Source of the DNA: Cryptomeria japonica
Lineage: Eukaryota; Streptophyta; Pinopsida; Cupressales; Cupressaceae
NCBI RefSeq assembly: GCF_030272615.1
Contig: NC_081414.1
Location: forward strand, 658,266,292 to 658,330,291
DNA: 64,000 bases
Direction of reading: 5' to 3'
Notes under the pieces: generated by a model
What the model was told of the DNA's origin: nothing
What the model saw: only the letters and a program-made list of their open reading frames with translations
Databases searched by the model: none
Shown: positions 45,411 to 57,225 of the stretch, one piece after another
How positions within the stretch are numbered: the first letter of the stretch is position 1
Layout of the letters: every line of letters begins with the position of its first letter
Translations under genes and position numbers: made by a program

Positions 45411-46535
45411 CTAACTAAGTGTGTACTCCCATAAGCTAGCTTAAGTTGGTTTCGCTATCATAGTATGCAATTGATTTATAGGTTAGACCTAGAAAATCTA
45501 GATGGCAGTGATACAGAGCCCATGTCAGAATGAAATCTTGAGGATCTAACGTAAATCAAAGATCCACGTGTGAAGCCAAGGTGGTGAAAAGATAGTGAGT
45601 TGGTGGCGGCATCCTTGGAAAACACAAACTATCCAGACACATGCCATGTGTCCTCTTGTAAATTTTTAAATTCATAGAAAATTAGGCAATTAGTGACTCA
45701 CGCCAACCTTCCTTGTCCAAATATAAATGAAAGGTATGTAAAAAGGCCCGTATTGTCCACTTGTGGCTCATGTTTCCAAAATTTAGTTTTCCAAAAAGGG
45801 AGAATGATCAAGTACTGCAATGAGGTGGAATTCTTGCGTCAGCAGTAAATTAATTTCACATGATAAATTCTGAAATATCAACATGCTTAGAGTGTAGTGC
45901 CTTACCACAGAGTTAATCTAAGGTTACCCATGGGGTAGAAAGTGTTTTGTTCACATAACATATAGAAATGACCCTAATAGTATATAAGAGGATATGAAGA
46001 TAATAAGAGAGTGTCATTGTTATATGAGTGATGATAGATCTCACTCCTTTGAGTATGTGCAACATTGTTTCAAGGCACTCCCTAAAACCACTTTAGTACC
46101 TATACCTAGACTCATTCCATTTAATTGAATAACCTGTATAAGAATAAATACAATTCCATAATTCACTAGTCATATCATCAATACATCAAATATCTCTTTT
46201 ACACAATATCATTTCATCCATATGCAAGGCATACTCAATAGCTAATACTTCTAAGAGAATGGATCCATGTTACCCCAAAATGAAATATAATCATATATGA
46301 AGATAAAAGGAATCTATTTAAACCACTCAATCATTTATTTCAATTCCTCACATCAAGAGCTATCAATTCATAACACCCAAAAAGGCACAGGTCAAGCATC
46401 AATGCCAACTTCAATGCAGATCAAACATGTCAACGTCAAAGATAATATCTTAATGCATCAATTATCTCAACAATAAAAAATACTCTCAAGAAAGAATAAA
46501 ACGCACTCAGTTGCTCATAATATCAAGTAGACATA
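45411..46535. other. Non-coding, possibly 3' end of element A
   Basis: No gene. It may contain A's 3' untranslated region or LTR, but no second copy exists in the window to prove it. A TATA-like CCAAATATAAATG is at ~45717-45729. Confidence 0.35.
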
Positions 46536-47713
46536 TGTAGACACATAAAATTAATTAAATTAATTTTTAATTGATTATACATTTGTCCCTTGATTAATTT
46601 AATTAATCATGTTAGCCTATTATTCCCCCAAATTAATTAAATTACATTTAATTAATTTTCCCCTTCCTCATTTATATTTAATTTATTAATTAATTATACA
46701 TGTCTCTTTTATCCTAAAGTTGATTTATTTCAATAAATCAAGCTCACCTTTAAAGAATATTTTATTTTTATTCCTAATCCCAATTAGCTAAATTAATTCA
46801 TAATTAATTAAGCTAATTATATGATTCCCACAAACCTATCTTTTAATCCCCCCATTAAACTAATTAAACCAAGGCCTAACCCCAGTTAGTATTTATTCAA
46901 ATTAAAAATGCTGCACTTCTACCCAAAAGCCATATGTGACCCCCTCTTGAAGGACTTGCATGCACAAGTCACTTCAACATCTCCACATCACCTTTTACCA
47001 AGGGGTTCTCACACATGTGTGAGGATTCTCTTCCCCATAGAGCCACCCTACACTTTCCTCTTTTAGTCTATAAGTCATAAGCTCTCTTCCACTAGCCCTT
47101 ACACACTTCCAAAAGTGTTTCCACTTGTCAAATTCTTGGACTTCCCAAGATATTCTCACACATGTGAGCATATCTTCCCCTTTTCCCTATGACAGTTGTT
47201 CTTCCCAAAATGTACTCTCACATGTGTGATCTCACCTTACTCTCTCCTTCAATCTGAGCCCTTGATCAACTTTCGATCTTGACCGTTGGTTTCTAAGCCT
47301 CAAACTCTATAAATTGAGCCCTTGTCTCTTATCAAATCATCCACTTTTTATACATCCTCATGCTGGCCTTTTATCCACTCATCATAGCACTATCATAGTA
47401 CCATCTTGATTTAAAAATCCATATCCATATTTCATCCATATACACCTATCCACAATATGTTGTTATGCTAGTTGAGAGCATTCCACATTCACTCCATATT
47501 TCTCCCTCTCCATTAGTCAAACTTTGGAGCTAGCAAAGTTTGTGGAGATGAGGAGGACAAGGAAGAGTTATTTGCAATGGGAGATTCATGAGTATACTTT
47601 ATTTTGTGTTGTTTATCTCTCATTATGCTTTCATTTCAAATCTTTCTCGATAATGTCTTTAAAATGGTTTGATTTGCTTGACTAATCATACTAACCATTT
47701 TATGATGTTACAA
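46536..47713 (+). repeat. LTR related to that of element C (right edge approximate)
   Basis: Starts TGTAGACACATAAAATT, with AATTAATT-rich sequence to ~46850. It then has ACTTCAACATCTCCACATCA (~46971-46990), TATA-like CTCTATAAATTGAGCCC (~47306-47322), GAGAGCATTCCACATTC (~47475-47491) and TTTATCTCTCATTATGC. The same blocks come in the same order in the reverse-oriented LTR of C at 22841-24078. Divergence is high. No coding region follows, so it is probably a solo or orphan LTR. Confidence 0.6.
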
Positions 47714-49960
47714 CGTATTCCCATTTGATCCCACAATGTCATATTCAAGGAGCAACCTAAAGCTCTCTAAATCATTAATTCAATCCCAAATTGATCCCAA
47801 TCCATAAGTACAAGTACAATTCCCTATGGAATTTCATAGAATCATACCTTGGCATCAAAATTCATCTCATCAAAGGCCAATTAGACACAAGAATCAAGGT
47901 AAAATGAAGAAACAACTCAAATAGGATAGCAAAGTAGACTAAGAGCCAAATTAGCTTACTATGAGTGCAATTACAAGATTATGAGTGCAATTGCATGAAT
48001 AAATGATAAATTGTGTGAATTAATTAGAAATTGCATAACTCAATTAGCAATTACTTAAATTAATTAGCAATTGTGTGATTCTAAGTGCAATTGCATGATC
48101 CTACTCTGGAAAGACATCTAGAGCACCAAGTTTGACAAACATGAAGCATGGGAGACCAAATTGGTGACCAGCCCATTTAATGACTACCTAATTAAAACCT
48201 CCAAAAAATACAACAACCATACATTAGTTCCCAAGAAAATAACACAATGTTTCCCTTAATACACCCCATTTCGACATCAAAATTCAAATACTCATTCAAA
48301 CACAATAATCAAACTCATAAGAGATCAAAACACAACCACAACATGATCATGACTCATCTCATAATTTATTTTCTACATTCAAGAAGGATCAAATTGAAGA
48401 ACAAAGAGGAAATAAAGAGAGCCTTTCTTAAGGTGGAAGAAATTCTCAATCACAAATTGCAACCTTCACACTCTAGTGCTCACAAGATTTGGACAACTTC
48501 AAGACTCCCATAATTTAACTCATTCAACACCACACCCATACAATTTCTCCTCCAAAATCATCCAATCTCAACAACACACTTTGTCCATGAAGAGGGTTTC
48601 AAGAGAAGAATATGAAAAATTAACTAAGTGTTGAGAAAATGAGCTCAACTCCAAATTATAAACTCACTTTGATGGAGGAATTTAATAATAATAATAATAA
48701 TAATAAAACAATTTAAAATCTAATTATCAAATAAACTCCCCAAATACCCCCATGATTAATCATTTAATTCACATTAAATTAAACATAAATAACACATATT
48801 CTACATTTTAATATTGAATAACTTCAACAATATCAAATTACCATTGATGCATGCGATAAATGATGACATATCTCAACAGATTGACTATGCACAAACAATT
48901 GTTACAGGTTGAATAAAAGTGATAAATGGTTTTCCCAAAAGCTACCAAGTATAGTAGTCAAGGCTCAAAATAATAAAACAATAAAATCAAAGGGAATTTC
49001 CTTACTCAAGGGACAACAGGTTTTGGCTTGGGTATTTGGCCAATGTGCTATCTCCTATCAGCCACCATCATGGATATGGACATGCTCAAACCTATTGAGA
49101 CAAGTGGATTTAATATATATAATCAAATTAACTCAACTAATTGAAGGGGATTTTAACATCGTATGCATTCTCATAAACTCAAATGATACAATATCATCCT
49201 TTTTACATATAATTATCAATTAAACTTCATATTAATAATTTCATCTAATTAATTGTATTAAATAACTTCATCAATATTATTCTTGTACATCTACAACATA
49301 TATATTCCCTGAATAGAGTCAACATCACAACATCTTTAGTAAGATGATATGTCATCAAATCGAAATAACAAGAATTATGATTCATTACTTTTAATTAACT
49401 AATATAGCTAACATCACTTATCTCATTCTAATCATTACTCAAATCAACATTTATATCCATTGATGACTAAAATTTCTTTTAAGACGACCTTATGGGAAGT
49501 TCAGTGAGCAGGGGACCTATTGCGCCTCACTAAACAACCTCCAAGATTTTAGAAGATGACTCTTCATATATGAAAGGGAAAGGGGAGAGAGAATGCTGAA
49601 ATTTAAAAGATAATATAGGTGGTGCACCAGAATTCAGAGCTTAACTTTCAGAAGCACAATACAACATACATAAAATGCATAATTAAAACACTTATTGATA
49701 CTCTATTACTATAATTCTTTAATTAAGATTCACCAACAACATAGTAAATATCGAACACAACTAAAACTGAATCAAAAGAGTCTATAACATGATTCAACTA
49801 GCCAAAGTTATGCCCAATATAATAAAAGCTTAAACAGATACAAAAGATGGTCCTTCTTTTAATTGACATAAAGTGTATCATAAAACATAAAGATTCATAT
49901 GGAAAGGTCAAGATTTGGCATAGTCCAAATATCAGAATGCAAAATAAAATATTGAAGTCT
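47714..49960. other. AT-rich non-coding stretch
   Basis: No supported gene or element end. It includes repeated AATTAGCAATTGTGTGA/AATTGCATGA-like words at 47955-48095 and a trinucleotide run (see separate entry). The open frames present (for example 48247-48513) are short and have no recognisable content. Confidence 0.4.
48685..48712. repeat. (AAT)n microsatellite
   Basis: About eight perfect AAT/TAA units followed by an A-rich tail. Confidence 0.9.
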
Positions 49961-50417
49961 AAATTATAAAGTTAAAATTCGTTATGAGTGTGAATCCCCT
50001 CCAAATGACAATAATTTTTTCTTTTATATCCTTTCTGGACACAAGCGCAGACTGTGAGAGTTGAGAAATACAACACCATAGGAGCCCAAATGATCTCTAC
50101 AAGTTGAATAAACTTGTTACAAGGAGAAGCAAGGAAGCAATAACACAAAAACAAATACACATAAAATATGATCAAAGGGATGAGAGCTCAATATTCATAA
50201 AATGTGTAATGTGATAATGATACAAATAAAAGAAAATTAACCCCTAATAGGTCAAGAAACCCTAAAAGGGAAAACCTAGGCTTGCACATAATAATTCATA
50301 AAAGAATTAATTATTATGCACCTAATGTTAGCTTAAGTGTAAAAAGAGTTAAAGGGAACTTAAATAATTAAACAAATGTTGTTTAATTAATCAAGTAAAG
50401 ACCCGATTACTCTAACA
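49961..50417 (-). repeat. Probable 3' LTR of copia G (far edge unknown)
   Basis: In element sense TGTTAGAGTAATCGGG starts at 50417, directly after the purine tract AAGGGGGGG (50418-50426), as an LTR should. AT-rich body with AATTAATT words. The 5' partner is not recognisable beyond gag of G, so the far edge is unresolved. Confidence 0.5.
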
Positions 50418-50631
50418 CCCCCCCTTAAGCTAGACTTAGGGAGAAGCTAAAACCTAGAACAACTACTGAAAGCAGTAAAGATGGGTCCCGATAAAAAGGC
50501 CTGATCAGGTACCCAAATACAATGAAATCTCTATGAAATGGAGAAAAAGGAGAAAACCCAGTGGGAAAAAACTTCTCTCCAAAAAGAGATAAAAGAACAT
50601 GCTGAAAGAAGAAGAAGGAATGAAGGCCTCA
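50418..50631 (-). other. 3' untranslated region of copia G with polypurine tract
   Basis: About 210 bp between the RNase H stop and the putative 3' LTR; ends in element sense with CTTAAGGGGGGG. No gene. Confidence 0.55.
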
Positions 50632-51320
50632 TCAAGACCCCCCAAGGTCAACTTCCTTCACTCCAAGCATAGAGCACAATTGAAGATAGCGTGGCAATGC
50701 AAAAGGTTTCGTGAAGATGTCTACAACCTGCTCGGGAGTGGAAATGTACTTTAGAATGAGAGAACCTTCCTGAATCAATTGGTGAATAAAATGCATGTGA
50801 AGCTCAATGTGCTTCATCTACTGATGCTCTACTGGGTTGCAAGAAAAATGAATAGCACTTTGATTGTCACACCAAAGAACAATGGGACTATCAGGAGGAA
50901 AACCAAACTCAATCATCAACTAGCGAAGCCATAAGATCTCCTAACTAGCGAGCACAATAGTTCAATACGCAGCCTCTATAGATGATAATGCATGAGAAGT
51001 CTGCTTCTTGCAAGACCATGTGATAGGACTAGAACCAAGACAGAAAACAAACCCAAAAGTAGACTTCTGATCAGTGACATCACCAGCCCAATCTGAGTCA
51101 ATGTAGCCAACAATGTAAGGTTCCCCTGATGTGTAGTGAATGCCATGAGAAATAGAGCCCTGAAGGTACTGTACAATATGTTTGGCAGCTTTTCAATGAC
51201 TCTCATGAGGATCATGGGAGAATCAAGATACAAGGCCAACCACAAAGGAAAGATCAGAATGAGTGTGTGTCAGGTATAACAAACTGCCAACCAACTGCCT
51301 GTAAAGTGTAGAATCTACTC
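50632..51320 (-). pseudogene. pol: RNase H of copia G
   Basis: Blocks in order: LYRQLVGSLLYLTHTHSDLS, GYIDSDWAGDVTDQKSTFGF (first Asp), ALSSIEAAY (Glu block), VLWCDNQSAIHFSCNPVEHQ (second Asp) and the C-terminus STPEQVVDIFTKPFALPRYL ending at the stop near 50632. About six stops. Confidence 0.9.
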
Positions 51321-52491
51321 AAGGAGTGGGACAAGTAATCAAAACAACCCCTAACTGAAAAGGAGTGGGAGCAGTCTTGCAATAAAGCATTCCAAACTAT
51401 CAAAGCATGTCAAGAGCATACTTCTACTAGTAAATGTAGATCCCATGAGAAGGCTGAATCACCCGAAGACCAAGAAAATAGTACAGAAGATCAAGATTTG
51501 TCATCTCAAACCGGTCCATCAAAGCTCGCTAAATATGTTGAATCATAGAGGATGAGCTACTTGTGATGAGCAGATCATCAACATATAGCACAAGAATCAG
51601 GATCTCACCCTCAAGAAGCTAAATATACACTGTGTGATTGGAATGACTGTGGGTGAAACTAGTGGAGAGCAAGAAAGAATCCATCTTCTCATACCAAGCC
51701 TGAGGGGCCTGTTTGAGACTATACAATCAACGCCGAAGTCTTCAAACCAAAGAATTGTCCTACACAAATCCCTGAGGCTACTTCATATAGATTTCCTCTT
51801 GTAGGTCCCCATGCAAGAAAGCACTCTTCACATCCATCTGAAAAATGGACCATCCCTGAGAAGATGCAAGAGATAGTACAAAGCAAATAGAGTTCATCTT
51901 GGCGATAGGGGCAAATGTCTTAGAGTAATCAATACCCTCAACCTGCAAGAAACCCTTTGCAACAAGACATTCTTTGTACTTATCAATCGAACCATCAGCA
52001 ACATACTTAGTGTGATACAACCAGCAGCACCTAACCATCTTTCTGCCCTTAGGAAGAGGACAGAGATCCCAAGTATTATTCCTCATCAAAGAAGAATACT
52101 CCTCCTCCATAGCACAATCCCACTCAGGGTGTCCTGTAGCCTCTAAAAACTTCTGAGGATCATCTGAAATGGCATGACTCAAACGACTAGAACCCACAGT
52201 ATGAGAACGGGTGCGACGAGTATCTAAAGGATCATCGGCCATAGATCCTGCCACCTCAACAGTAAAGCGAGCCCACTTTGGCATCTGAGGTGGAGCAGGT
52301 GGAGGTGGGGGTGGTGGATCATCAGCAACATCATTAGAATCATCCTCAAAATAATCCTCAAGAGATGCAATGGGAGGAGTAGGCAGAGTAGACACTGGAG
52401 ATAGGGTATCCACTATGGGAAGGTGCTCATCAAATTGAACATCCCATCGAAACAGGACCTCTCTGGAATCAGGATCAAACAACCTGTACAC
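51321..52491 (-). pseudogene. pol: Reverse transcriptase of copia G
   Basis: The 237-codon open frame 51778-52491 begins in the integrase-RT linker (CDAKVYRLFDPDS-type block just upstream; a run of eight or more prolines at ~52300). It continues with HPEWDCAMEEEYSSL, NTWDLCPLPKGRKMVRCCWL, GIDYSKTFAPIAKMNSI and FQMDVKSAFLHGDL with the first catalytic Asp intact. Beyond a stop at 51778 the frame continues LKQAPQAWYEKMDSFL and LYVDDLLI, so both active-site blocks are unmutated although interrupted by stops. Confidence 0.92.
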
Positions 52492-53520
52492 CTTAGCATC
52501 CTCATAGTAGCCAACAAAAATGAGGGTTCAGCTCTTCTACTCCATTGCTTTCCTCTGAGAATCAGGAATAAAAGCCCATGCCTCACTGCCAAACACTCGA
52601 AAAAAAGAAACATCGGGCTTGTCATGAGACCAAGCCTCCTTAGGAGTCATATGTCAAATCGCCTTGTGAGGCATCTGATTATGAATATAGTTGGCACAAT
52701 TTACTACCTTAGCCCAAAAAGACAAATCTATGGACCTGGACTGAATCATACAATTTTCCATCTCCCGTAAAATTTTGTTCTTGTGCTCAGCGACACCATT
52801 CTGCTAAGGGGTGGGAACAAGAAACTGATGCTACAAACCATGCTCAGTGAAAAAATCTCTGAAAGCCTGATTCACATACTCCCCCCCAATTATCTATACG
52901 TATTCATCGAATAGAACAACCAGACTGCTTCTCTACAAATGTCTTGAAGATTTGAAATGAATCAAAGACATCAGACTTGTACTAAAGAAAGTACACCCGT
53001 GTGCTTCTGGAGAAGTCATCAATAAAGGTGATTACATACATGGCCCCAAAAAAAGGAGTAGGAAATGACATGATATCACTGTGAATCAACTCCAAGGGTA
53101 CCAAAGCACGAGGGGATCTTCCCTTCAGAAAGGGATCTCTGTGATGCTTGCCAGGTACACAACCATGACAAACACCATCAGTGTAGGAAATCTATGGGAG
53201 CCCAAGAACAAGTGCCTGTGTACTCATCTGCTGAAGATACATGTAATTGACATGGCCCAAGCGCTCATGCCAAAGCTTACTCACTGAATCTACATGTGCT
53301 ATAAGAAACAAACCTGCACTCGCAGAGGGCTCAAATCCATCAAATATGTAAAGATGAGATGTAGTATCAACACTCCCAGTAGCCACAACCAAATCAGAGT
53401 CATGGAGGTCCCGAATAACCACATCATGTGATGAGAACTCAATTGTCTTACCAAAACCAGAATGGCAAATCTGATAAATGGACAAGAGGTTCGTCGAGAT
53501 GTCAGGGACAACCAAAACAT
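52492..53520 (-). pseudogene. pol: Integrase of copia G
   Basis: The pre-integrase domain (LWHERLGHVNYMYLQQMS; CHGCVPGKHHRDPF) is at ~53130-53290. Core: VITFIDDFSRSTRVYFL (first Asp), IRIDNWGGEYVN (second Asp, slightly altered DNGGEY), HQFLVPTPXQNGVAEHKN (Glu present). C-terminal part: FFRVFGSEAWAFIPDSQRK. Several stops. Confidence 0.9.
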
Positions 53521-54645
53521 CCTACAGAGTACCCCCATCCAAAGAGACGGAACTTGAACCCAAGACTGAAAGTTGAACTGAGTCACCCACTACAATCTGT
53601 AAAGTACCACAAGAGGCAAGAGAAGTAACCAACTACTGAGTGTGAGTCATATGGTGAGAAGCACCAGAATCTAATATCCAAGTGGACCCATAGGTCAAAG
53701 TTTGAGAAGTGATAGCATGACCTTTCCCTTTGGAAGGAGAAGACACCTGAGGTGAGGAGCTATGATGTTGTTGCATGGCTTCCTCTAAAGCCTCTAAGTA
53801 TTTCCAACACTTGGAAACTGGATGTCCTTCCTTGCCACAAAAACTACAAGTGTCGCCTGATGTCTTCTTAGTCTTGGAGGAAGACTCACCAGACTATAAA
53901 GATTTCCCATGTTTCGGAGGAAATGGTGATTTAGAATCAGACTTAGGAGGTGGCTTGGAGGAATGCTCACTGCCTACAAAATTCTTCTTTGGCTTCAGTT
54001 TCTGCTTTTGCTTCTTAGAGGACTGAGAAACCAATGCTTTATTCTTGGACCTTGAGAGCATGTCCAACACAAAAAGGTGAAACTGCTCACGAGACAAATG
54101 CTCACAAAACACATCAAAGGTAGGCATGGTCCAACGAGCACCCAAGCCATCCATGGTGGAGTAGAAAGTAGAGGCAAAAAACTAAAAATGACCCGAAAGC
54201 TTAGAAAGATTCAAGTGAATGCCCTCTATGTCTGTCTTGATCTTGTCACATCCCTGGAGAACAGATCAGGTAGTCTTGAACTTGTTCAAAAAATCCTCAA
54301 TGGTGGGAAAGGAATCAGGTGACAAGGAAACCAGCTCTGCCTCAATCTGTAATGCCCGAATCTCATTAACCCTCCTAAATACAGACTCAAACTTCAACCA
54401 CATAGCACGAGGAGTGAGAAACTCATCAAGGTGAAATAGAAGACTATCGGAGACATGCAAAGAGAGAAAACCCATGACCTCATCCATCTTGTTTATGTGC
54501 TGAAGAAGCTCATAAGGACGATGTAATAGAGGTTGAACCTCATCCAAACAAGACCACAACCCTCATGCCTGGAGAATCCTCATGATGCAGGGCTTCTAGG
54601 TGTGATAGTTGTGTGATGTCAACAACTCAACTGAAAGATCTACCA
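53521..54645 (-). pseudogene. gag: Gag and protease of copia G
   Basis: Gag starts near MVDLSVELLTSHNYHT (54645), typical copia opening (LTSxNYxxW). The helical part is at 54266-54559 (DSLLFHLDEFLTPRAMWLKF). Basic tail QKQKLKPKKNF at ~53985, and a CCHC knuckle CSFCGKEGHPVSKC at ~53810-53850, intact. Protease motif WILDSGASHHM at ~53650-53690. Stops at a handful of positions. Confidence 0.88.
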
Positions 54646-55043
54646 TGAAAACTCTGCACCTACACCTACTTCTGGTTTTTTTATTATGTGATATTTTAGA
54701 ATAGACAGAAGATGCAGAAGGGTTTGTTTGTTTTGAGAGTTTTGGTGTTCTATATTTCTGATATAAATGATAGAAAGCGAGAAAAAAAACACCCCCCACA
54801 ATAGATAAACCCAAACCCTAGTACATACTGATGAGAAGGAAGTAGTGCATAAGCAAAAAAACTTCAAACTAAAATCTCATGTACTTGATTAAAAATATGA
54901 GAAACAAGATCACATATCCGAATAGAGCATGTTGAGATCTTTCCAACGCCTATTTGTTTTCGAAAACCGAAGTCTGTTTGCCCATTCTACAGCACCGGAA
55001 GTGCAGAAAAGAGACCCGACTTTGACTGGAAAAAGGTACAGTC
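54646..55043. other. Spacer between copia G and copia F
   Basis: No gene. In minus sense this is upstream of G's gag and probably includes G's leader and the end of its 5' LTR, but no tRNA-Met primer site is visible. F's LTR begins at 55044. Confidence 0.45.
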
Positions 55044-55387
55044 TGTTGGAATTATGCCTCTAATTCACTTGACTTTAGTTCATACTGATCGGGTTAACTT
55101 TGGTCAATGAAATAGTGTGAATAAAATCTATGAACTCTATTGGTATATCTTTTGCCAATGAACTTGACATATTGGAGCTCGGAGTAGCAAGTTTGAAGTC
55201 ATCTCGATGACCTGACGAAGTCATCTTCAATCATTGGGGTAGCATCAGTTATCAGATGAACGAAAGGGTAAAAGACTTGTAGTATATGCTAATCTTATTA
55301 TTCTATAAAGTTATAAAACACACTAGTCTTGTTTCCCCTGCAAATTGATATTAGGGAAGTGTTTTTCTGCACTGTGCTTTCCTTACA
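55044..55387 (+). repeat. 5' LTR of copia F
   Basis: 344 bp from TGTTGGAATTATGCC to TTCCTTACA, followed two bases later by the primer site. Only one copy is in the window, so the ends rest on TG/CA and on the primer-site position. It lacks the C-tract hairpin found in E and N LTRs. Confidence 0.75.
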
Positions 55388-55389
55388 AG

Positions 55390-55402
55390 TGGTATCAGAG
55401 CC
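55390..55402 (+). other. Primer-binding site of copia F
   Basis: TGGTATCAGAGCC, the exact plant initiator-tRNA-Met complement. Confidence 0.9.
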
Positions 55403-55498
55403 TGGTCAGTTGTATTGTCCTTGTGGGTAGGGTTGGTTTTTTGTGTTAATTTGTTTTAGTGAGAGTCTGTTAGTGTGTCTACTTGTTTACAAATTAAA

Positions 55499-56235
55499 AT
55501 GGCAAGAACTTCTGGAAGAATGCATATTGAGAAGTCCAATGGCTCCAATTTTGAGTTATGGAAACTTAAAATTGAGGACCTACTGGTTGACCGAGATTTT
55601 TGGATTACAGTGAGTGGACAAAATCCTTCAGGCATGAGGCAAGAAGATTGGGATTTAGTAGACCAGAAAGCCAGAGGACTCATAAGACTAAACCTTGCAG
55701 ACTCAGTTCTATTGAGCGTACATGAGGAGAAGACTGCAAGTGATTTGTGGAAGAAGTTAGGAGACATCTATTAGGGCAAAACCTTGGTGAATAAACTCTT
55801 CCTTAGGAAGAAGTTACATTCTCTGAAAATGGATGCAGGAACACCCTTGGAAGATAATTTGAATGTGTTTAACATGTTTCTTTCTCAATTGACATCAGTT
55901 GGTGTGGCTATTCAAGAAGAAGAACATTGCATGTTGTTGCTATGCTCATTGCCAGATTCTTGGGAACATTTGGTGATGGCCATTGGTAGTACTACGACCC
56001 AGTTCAAGATGGATACTATAGTCAATACTCTTTTGTTAGAAGAAATGAGAAATAAGTCTTTTGAGATGACAAAAGATGCACTCTATGTTCAAGGCAAACC
56101 AAACGACAAAGACAAGAAGAAAGGGAAGAAGTCCAAGTCTCAAGAGAGGTCCAAGTCTCCTGGAAAGAAGTCTAAGGTGAAATGTTGGAACTGTGGACAG
56201 AAGGGTCATATTTAAACAAAATGCAAAGAGGAGAA
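55499..56235 (+). pseudogene. gag: Gag of copia F
   Basis: Starts MARTSGRMHIEKSNGSNFEL (55499), followed by WKLKIEDLLVDRDFW, standard copia gag. A TAG at ~55772 interrupts; it continues VNKLFLRKKLHSLKMDAGTP to LCSLPDSWEHLVMAIG. The tail is strongly basic (KDKKKGKKSKSQERSKSPGK). The CCHC knuckle CWNCGQKGHI is cut by a stop one residue later (TAA at ~56213), with TKC after it. Confidence 0.9.
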
Positions 56236-56780
56236 GAAGAGAAAGAACTCTTCTGATAATGAATCTTCTCACAGTGATGCAGACGCCTTTGTAGCAGCTC
56301 TAGTAGTGCCGGCTTCTGACAATGTGTGGTTGATTAACTCAGGGGCATCTTTCCATATGACATCTCACAAGGAGTGGTTCTCAAAGTATGAACTATATGT
56401 TGGTGGGAAGGTGTATTTAGCAAGTGACTCAACGCTGGAGATTATTGGGAGAGGAAGAATTAAAATTCAATTTCCTGATGGGAGAATAAAGGGAATCAAT
56501 GGAGTTCTGCACATACCAGGTTTTGCAAGAAACCTACTTTCTGTAAGCAAGTTGAATGATGCTAGAGTTCAGGTAACATTTGTGTCTAGTGGTTGTAAGA
56601 TGGCTAGAGGGTCTATTAGTTTGGCTAAGGGTGAATGCATTGATACTTTGTACAAGTTAAATGCTGAACCTGTGTGCTGTAATATATTCACTAAGAAATA
56701 TGATAGAACTACCAAGTTGACATATGATGTAAATTCTATGGAAGCTAAACTTCCTATAGAAAAGAAAATGCTCTAGCATT
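56236..56780 (+). pseudogene. pol: Protease of copia F
   Basis: 156-codon frame: WLINSGASFHM at ~56328 is the copia protease motif with Asn in place of the catalytic Asp (usual DSGAS), so the enzyme is dead. It continues LHIPGFARNLLSVSKLNDAR, the conserved second half. Confidence 0.88.
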
Positions 56781-57225
56781 ATAGGCTTGGCCACATAGGT
56801 GAAAAAGGTTTGAAAACTTTAAAGAGTAAAAATACGGTAGGAATTACTGATTGTAACCTTGAGTTTGATTTCTGTGAACATTGCATATACATAAAACAAA
56901 ACCATGTTCAATTTTATTCAACTCCTCATAAATCTTCTGACATTCTGGACTATGTGCATTCTGATGTGTTTGGTCCAGTGGATGTACCTTCTTTGTCTAA
57001 ATCAAAGTACTATGTATTCTTTGTTGATGATTATTCAAGAAGGACATTTATTTACTTTATGAACAGTAAGTCAAAAGTGTTCAGTCGGTTTAAGGAATTT
57101 AAAAACTTGGTTGAAAATTAGACTAGAAGGAGAGTAAAATGTTTAAGAACTGATAATGGTTGTGAGTATTGCAATATAAATTTTGACAAGTACTGTGTAG
57201 ACCATGGAATTAAAAGACATAGAAC
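56781..57225 (+). pseudogene. pol: Integrase N-terminal half of copia F, interrupted
   Basis: HHCC domain (HYRLGHIGEKGLKTL; FCEHCIYIKQ), then the core VFFVDDYSRRTFIYF (first Asp) and, after one stop, CLRTDNGCEYCN (second Asp). The frame is cut at 57225 (GIKRHRT) by N3. The catalytic Glu half is outside the window. Confidence 0.9.

Larger units (their letters stand above)
50632..54645 (-). mobile_element. Ty1/copia element G (coding body)
   Basis: Minus-strand copia element with gag (53894-54645), protease (~53600-53700), integrase (~52500-53500), RT (51400-52491) and RNase H (50632-51300) in copia order. The frame can be followed for nearly 1,300 codons with about twenty stops and few frameshifts, many stops being TAG/TAA/TGA in place of Gln, Trp or Arg. 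Its 5' LTR is not recognisable between 54646 and the LTR of F at 55044. It is a different copia lineage from E, judged by its single CxxC-type knuckle and its proline-rich linker before RT. Confidence 0.9.
55044..57225 (+). mobile_element. Ty1/copia element F, 5' part, cut by N3
   Basis: LTR 55044-55387, primer site, gag, protease and the first half of integrase, ending at 57225 where N3 begins. The rest of F must lie right of the window edge, past N3's 5' LTR. Copia order (protease and integrase straight after gag) is clear. The short 344-bp LTR distinguishes F from E. Confidence 0.9.

Noticed and set aside
48247-48513. Plus-strand 88-codon frame in AT-rich DNA
   Set aside because: Low-complexity Lys/His/Asn composition, no motif, no repeat or element context.
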